Both the position numbers and the translations under genes were made by a program. This document shows positions 31,823 through 35,805 of a stretch of DNA of 35,805 nt, one piece after another (position 1 is the stretch's first letter; every line of letters begins with the position of its first letter). Source of the stretch: Gp13-AA77 sp035516075 (GTDB taxonomy: Bacteria > Acidobacteriota > Terriglobia > UBA7540); the NCBI GenBank assembly GCA_035516075.1, contig DATJAQ010000090.1, positions 1-35,805 of the forward strand. The letters run 5' to 3'. The notes beneath the pieces were generated by a model, which was not told the DNA's origin, did not search any database, and saw only the letters and a program-made list of their open reading frames with translations.

Positions 31823-33216
31823 GACGGGTAACAGTACGAGTCGGAAGAGGCGTCGCCCCCTTCTAAGCGGACTTGGTGGGAGCGATGCCCGTCGAACTCG
31901 AGGAAAAAGTTCTCATCCAGCTCCATGCCTCCTTCCCTTTTTATGTCGACCTTGACCATCCAGCTTCTGAGGCCGTCGGGGTAGAACTGCTCGTCGACGG
32001 TGGAATAGAGTGAGTTGGTGAAATAGACGCGGCGGCCGTCGCGGCTGATTTCGACCATCTGCGGTCCGCCGTTGAGCGCCTGCTTGGGCTTCTTCGGGTG
32101 CGCGGCGCGCCGGACCATTCCGCCCAGATGCAAAGAGCCGGTCTTCCTGGGGTTGAAAGGGTCGCTCACGTCATACTGGATGAACTCGCCAGTGCCCCAG
32201 CACGAGACGTAGAGGAAGCGGTCGTCGAGCGACAGATCGATGTCCGTCACGAAGGGCGGAACGGCCTTGAAGTCCTTCAACATCGGCGGTAACTGGTCAG
32301 GATGGGCCGGCTCGGCGGGAATCTCGATGACCTTCTTGATTTCCCACTTGCCGTTCGAGCCGTGCCACGCCCAGACAGACGCAGAAAGGTCCTTCAGCGA
32401 GACCACCACACCGACGAATCCGTAGGCTTTCGCCGGGTCATGCGCCGGACGAACCTCGAAGACGAGTTGGTTCTCCTTCCCGAGGTCGAGAACCTGCTGG
32501 TGACGCCGGCTCCGCAGGTCCCAGACGTGGAGGTTGTGCCCGTAGCCGCTATTCAGCAGAACTTCTGGAACGAGCCCGTTTTCGAAGGTTTTCGGCGTCC
32601 CCCACTCGCTGCTGATCATAGTGTCATAGCCCAAGTGCCACCAGAAATCGTAGGCGAGATACTGGGGACCACGGTCGAGTTCCCATTTCCCCAGCACGTC
32701 GAAATTATCCGCGTCCATGATAAAGATCCCACCCGGGCCGTCGCCGCTGGGTGAGCCGAGTGCGCTGACGTAAATACCGTCGGGCCCACAGTGGACGGTG
32801 TGTGGCCGGGAGTAGCCCGTTCGTTCGGCCAACGTTTCGGGCTCGATGATTTTCACGATCTTGGGGTTTCGCGGATCGGGTTTTGTATCAAGGACGTGGA
32901 TTCGCGAAGACCGTATTCCCGGCACGATGAGGTAACGGCGCTCCATGTGGGCATGGGGCGCGTAAGGGGAAAGGCAGGAACTGCAGGCGTTCCAGCCAAA
33001 ATGGTGCAGTTCGTCGCCGGCATTCGGCATGTCGACTTGGCCGACCACCTGGCCGTAGGTCTTGGACGTGGAATCAACGTCCACGACCGCGATGGCGTCT
33101 GGCTTCCCCACCAGTGTCGGATTGAGCAGCGCCAGATACGCCAGTTTCTCTGGCGGTGCTTCCATGGCCATCTTGGCAGATGGATAGAAAGTGGGATCGG
33201 GTCGTAATAGTGTCAT
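31819..33216 (-). CDS. SBP56-family selenium-binding protein / methanethiol oxidase-like
   Basis: A 465-residue beta-propeller protein of the SBP56 family. The signature HHFGWNACSSC (about 71-81, C78 and C81) is intact, as are the metal-site-type histidines in SRPHTVHCGPDGIYVSALG, LAYDFWWHLG, GYGHNLHVWDL and the late DGHRSHQVR. Bacterial members (MtoX) oxidise methanethiol to formaldehyde, H2S and H2O2. Others have no known activity, so the enzyme name is provisional. No signal peptide is seen, unlike typical MtoX proteins, so a cytosolic location is likely. A GGAGA ribosome site precedes ATG 33216. It is coupled to the downstream membrane protein by a 4-nt overlap. Confidence 0.92.
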   Translation of the reverse strand: MTLLRPDPTFYPSAKMAMEAPPEKLAYLALLNPTLVGKPDAIAVVDVDSTSKTYGQVVGQVDMPNAGDELHHFGWNACSSCLSPYAPHAHMERRYLIVPGIRSSRIHVLDTKPDPRNPKIVKIIEPETLAERTGYSRPHTVHCGPDGIYVSALGSPSGDGPGGIFIMDADNFDVLGKWELDRGPQYLAYDFWWHLGYDTMISSEWGTPKTFENGLVPEVLLNSGYGHNLHVWDLRSRRHQQVLDLGKENQLVFEVRPAHDPAKAYGFVGVVVSLKDLSASVWAWHGSNGKWEIKKVIEIPAEPAHPDQLPPMLKDFKAVPPFVTDIDLSLDDRFLYVSCWGTGEFIQYDVSDPFNPRKTGSLHLGGMVRRAAHPKKPKQALNGGPQMVEISRDGRRVYFTNSLYSTVDEQFYPDGLRSWMVKVDIKREGGMELDENFFLEFDGHRSHQVRLEGGDASSDSYCYPS

Positions 33217-33341
33217 ACTTGGTCTCCTTTCAGTGAATTAGGGTTGTGCACTCTCTCCGAGAGCTCCTGTCAAGCACGTGGGGATCATCACAAATTATCC
33301 TCGAGCGCCCCGGGGCCAGGAGGTTCGCCCGCCGTTACGTG

Positions 33342-34718
33342 TTACGCCGGGCGAATGTTCTGGTTTACGCGGAAGAAGTTTGTGGGATCGTATTTCTTCT
33401 TGATCCCGGCAAGGCGGTTGTAGTTCTCGCCGAAGGAGGCTTTGACGCGATCCTGACCTTCCTCCATCATGAAGTTGACGTAGGCGCCTCCGGCCGAGTA
33501 CGGGTGCAAGGCGTCAAAGTATTCCTTGGTCCAGTTGGTGATACCCTCGTTATTCTTTGGGTCAGGATCGATGCCCACAATCACACCTGCCAGTAAACAG
33601 TCGCGATAGTTGAAGGCCGTGTCTGCCCTGCTAACGCGGTGAACCGCGCCATTAATGGCATACAGGTGCGTCAGGGAAAGCCCGGCGGGAATCCTCTCGG
33701 CGTACTTCTGATGCACAGGAATAGACGCATCGCTGAGTTCCTTGGGGAAGTCGGCGCGCCAGTACATTTGCAATCCGGGCGGCAAAAGGGGATCGAACAG
33801 ACTCTGCAGTACTGGAAAAGGCATCGGCCCCGCGTGATCGAGCAGCGGCTTGCCCACGCTGCGCATGGGTTGGGTGGCTTTCTCCGCTCTTTCGGGCGCG
33901 GCCGTCGAACACCAGATCACCGCGCACACTTTCTGATTATGCAAATGCGCTGGGAACAAGGGGACGGGAGGGACGTTCATAAACGCGAGGAAGCCACTTA
34001 CATCCTCAGGCGCCTGAGCGATGAACTCCCGGTAAGCCGTGATCACCTGAGGCGTCTGGTCCAGAGGCCAGAAGGTTGGGCCCGCGCTGACCATCGCAAC
34101 TGGACGCAGGCGGAAGAGAAATGACGTGACCACGCCGAAATTGCCGCCCCCGCCGCGGACCGCCCAGAAGAGGTCTGGGTTTTCCTTTTCGCTCGCGGTG
34201 ACAAAGCAGCCGTCGGCGAGAACCATGTCCACGGCGAGAAGATTATCGATCGTGAGGCCATAAGGGCGGCTCAAGTGGCCGACGCCTCCCCCCAGCGTGA
34301 GCCCCGCAATTCCGGTGGTGGAAACTGTCCCGGTCGGCGTCGCCATACCGAAGGCATGGGTGGAGTGATCGACGTCGCGGCCGGTACAACCGCCCTCGGC
34401 GCGCACCGTTCGCCCGGCGGGATTGACCCGCACGCCGCGCATTCGGGAAAGGTCGATCACCAGGCCGCCGTCGCAACTGCCCAGTCCCCCGGCGTTGTGG
34501 CCGCCGCCGCGAATGGCCACCAGCAGGTCCTGTTCGCGAGCAGCGCGTACTGCCGCAATCACGTCGGCCACGTCTACGCAACGGGCGATCGCCGCCGGAT
34601 GCTTGTCGATCATGCCGTTGTAAACCTTTCGCGCCGCCTCGTACCCCTCGTCCGCGGGCGTCAGGATATTGCCCAGTAATTGTTGTTTGAGTCGTTCGAC
34701 TGCTCGTTCTACCGACAT
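33342..34718 (-). CDS. FAD-dependent oxidase with BBE domain
   Basis: A 458-residue flavoprotein of the PCMH/berberine-bridge-like family. The FAD-binding domain holds VAIRGGGHNAGG (68-79), whose H74 is the usual 8-alpha-histidyl FAD attachment residue. It also holds GIAGLTLGGGVGHLSRPYG and ENPDLFWAVRGGGGNFGVV. The C-terminal BBE segment is YNRLAGIKKKYDPTNFF plus RVNQNIRP. The second covalent cysteine of bicovalent oxidases is not evident. Family members oxidise sugars, alcohols or alkaloids with O2, giving H2O2. I start at ATG 34718, because AGGAGGT lies 5 nt upstream; the open frame to 34874 is not protein-like. The substrate is unknown. Confidence 0.92.
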   Translation of the reverse strand: MSVERAVERLKQQLLGNILTPADEGYEAARKVYNGMIDKHPAAIARCVDVADVIAAVRAAREQDLLVAIRGGGHNAGGLGSCDGGLVIDLSRMRGVRVNPAGRTVRAEGGCTGRDVDHSTHAFGMATPTGTVSTTGIAGLTLGGGVGHLSRPYGLTIDNLLAVDMVLADGCFVTASEKENPDLFWAVRGGGGNFGVVTSFLFRLRPVAMVSAGPTFWPLDQTPQVITAYREFIAQAPEDVSGFLAFMNVPPVPLFPAHLHNQKVCAVIWCSTAAPERAEKATQPMRSVGKPLLDHAGPMPFPVLQSLFDPLLPPGLQMYWRADFPKELSDASIPVHQKYAERIPAGLSLTHLYAINGAVHRVSRADTAFNYRDCLLAGVIVGIDPDPKNNEGITNWTKEYFDALHPYSAGGAYVNFMMEEGQDRVKASFGENYNRLAGIKKKYDPTNFFRVNQNIRPA

Positions 34719-34821
34719 CACGCACCTCCTGCTTGAACTGTGGTCGCGCGCCCAGATTGACCCGCTGCCGACTTCGCTGCCGTGTTGCTCCCACCCCGCT
34801 CCTTGCCCAACAGCCGGCGAA

Positions 34822-35559
34822 TCAGCATGGGGACGCGTTTCCGAATTGGCTTCCCTTGACTGTCTCGCTTCCATTCACTCCCTGCTTCACATCATTCTTT
34901 GCCCACGGGAGGGTCTGAAGGGCGAACCTCCACCGTCCGCGGAGCAAGTGGTAGACGAACGAGCCAAAACAAAAGCCCCCGATTGCGACCGCCAGGGCGG
35001 CTGCCAAGAAGATCGCCTCAACCGCGTATGCCGCGAGACTGAATCCGGCGTGCATCAGCAATACGATGGTTAGCGCGATGGTTCCGGCCTCCGTTTCTGC
35101 GGCGCGCCTGGGTGCCGGGGAAGGGTCAAGGCGAAACGCCCCCGGTTGGCTGCCGAGGGTCCGGATGTACAGCGCACGAAACGGATTCAGTTTCGGAAAC
35201 AGCGCACTCCACCACAGAAGGGTGCAGAGGGCCGCGAAGACGGCTCGCGACTGGAACAAAATGCCGGCAACGATCCCGGCGAGCACGATTTTGGGCTGAA
35301 ATACAAGCGCAGCATACTGACGCGGGTCGACCGCCGGAGCAGGATCCTGGTAGCCCTGTTGGAGAATAAAGTTGCGCTTCGCCGCATTCCCGATCGCCGT
35401 TGCCCGGCGAACGTACCCGACGAAGCTGTAGGCAAACCCCAAAAGCCTGGCGCCACGTCCGGCGCCGGGATTGATGCTCGCGCCACATTCCGCGACCTGA
35501 ATTGATGAAGCACCCGGGGTGCTAGCCCCGCGTGCGATTGCTTTTCCCTCATACGACAT
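34822..35559 (-). CDS. Predicted DUF4395-like membrane protein (245 aa)
   Basis: A protein with a 90-residue N-terminal cytosolic part and two hydrophobic hairpins: IVLAGIVAGILFQSRAVFAA to CTLLWWSALFP (about 90-123) and TIALTIVLLMHAGFSLAAYA to FCFGSFVYHLL (about 158-207). The intervening NPFRALYIRTLG and RLDPSPAPRRAAETEAG match the layout of DUF4395-type proteins, where a Pro-rich PAPRRFA segment precedes the second pair; that assignment is tentative. GGAGGAG lies about 8 nt before the ATG. It is the first gene of the minus-strand redox cluster, 103 nt ahead of the FAD oxidase, and its own promoter should lie in 35560-35779. Confidence 0.7.
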   Translation of the reverse strand: MSYEGKAIARGASTPGASSIQVAECGASINPGAGRGARLLGFAYSFVGYVRRATAIGNAAKRNFILQQGYQDPAPAVDPRQYAALVFQPKIVLAGIVAGILFQSRAVFAALCTLLWWSALFPKLNPFRALYIRTLGSQPGAFRLDPSPAPRRAAETEAGTIALTIVLLMHAGFSLAAYAVEAIFLAAALAVAIGGFCFGSFVYHLLRGRWRFALQTLPWAKNDVKQGVNGSETVKGSQFGNASPC

Positions 35560-35779
35560 TGGGTTCTCCTCCTGTTCCCCGCCGTTCCGGCTCTGCCCGC
35601 AGGGTCAAGGCGCGCCGAACAACCGGCTCGGTCACAACCTTTACGGATGCGACTGTCACAGACCCGCTACGAGCCATGCTTATCCGCGCGTCTGGCAAAC
35701 TTGACTGACTCGCGGTACAATGGCGATCGATTGGCCGGGAGTCCCGAAACCTTAGCCAGGAGTCCGTACCTACACCCCG
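35560..35779. promoter_or_regulatory. Divergent promoter region at the right edge
   Basis: This gap lies between the minus-strand cluster and the plus-strand gene starting at 35780. TACAAT (35716-35721) is a good -10 for the plus strand, with only a weak -35 at 17-nt spacing (TGGCAA, 35693-35698); a TTGACT at 35701 is too close to serve. An AGGAG at 35759-35763 is 16 nt before the ATG. Confidence 0.35.
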
Positions 35780-35805
35780 ATGGACGCACTCTCGGAAATC
35801 CTCCA
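35780..35805 (+). CDS. Start of a probable AraC-type regulator (partial)
   Basis: ATG at 35780 opens MDALSEIL before the window ends. This octapeptide is the usual beginning of AraC-family regulators with an N-terminal cupin domain (MDALSxxL...). It is divergent from the redox cluster, a common place for its regulator. With eight residues only, the assignment is tentative. Confidence 0.4.

Overview
This is a GC-rich, chromosome-like bacterial segment. The best taxonomic guess is Acidobacteriota, of the Solibacter/Bryobacter type. That guess rests on three large MacB/FtsX-type orphan permeases of the acidobacterial duplicated orphan permease (ADOP) kind, two of them paired with PadR repressors, together with Shine-Dalgarno-led genes and long non-coding gaps full of small repeats. 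It is an inference from gene content; there is no rRNA in the window.

Layout. 1-0.83 kb: the end of one SAM methyltransferase and a complete second one. 0.84-6.1 kb, minus strand: PadR regulator, ADOP permease, secreted GH20 beta-hexosaminidase. 6.1-10.2 kb: a long regulatory gap with an operator-in-promoter site, a TPR/glycosyltransferase-like membrane protein, tRNA-Leu(TAA), a small Cys-rich protein and a YbaK-type deacylase. 10.2-13.4 kb, minus strand: an XRE regulator and a second ADOP permease. 13.4-17.1 kb is a gene-poor, repeat-rich accessory patch. It holds a small membrane protein, three look-alike hairpins, a protein built from three tandem transposase-type helix-turn-helix modules, a long inverted repeat, and an internally deleted IS110-family element with a stem-loop just 5' of its start. 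17.1-20.15 kb: PadR plus the third ADOP permease in a 4-nt overlapping operon. 20.1-21.1 kb: a frameshifted remnant of a hybrid histidine kinase and a short direct-repeat cluster. 21.1-25.8 kb, minus strand: a giant CheB-CheR-PAS-histidine kinase translationally coupled to a NarL-type response regulator. 26.4-29.3 kb: a second XRE regulator that is a paralogue of the first, a GlsB/YeaQ-type membrane protein, and a nucleoside phosphorylase-superfamily protein. 29.3-30.4 kb: a non-coding stretch of degenerate repeats. 30.4-35.6 kb, minus strand: a six-gene co-directional cluster (predicted DUF4395-like membrane protein, BBE-type FAD oxidase, SBP56/methanethiol oxidase-like protein, polytopic NicO-like membrane protein, small conserved protein, truncated haemoglobin). 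A probable AraC-type regulator starts divergently at the right edge.

How the genes may work together. The permease/PadR pairs are self-contained regulated membrane modules. The kinase/response regulator pair is a complete signalling unit. The 30-35 kb cluster reads as an oxidative or sulfur/one-carbon redox module, with a peroxide- or H2S-producing oxidase pair, an O2/NO-binding haemoglobin and a transporter in one transcription direction. No CRISPR array, prophage, toxin-antitoxin pair or recognised phage-defence operon was seen. The least conventional items are the triple-HTH protein, the IS110 derivative with its 5' stem-loop, and a degenerate repeat family occurring at both 16.9 kb and 29.5 kb in opposite orientations.
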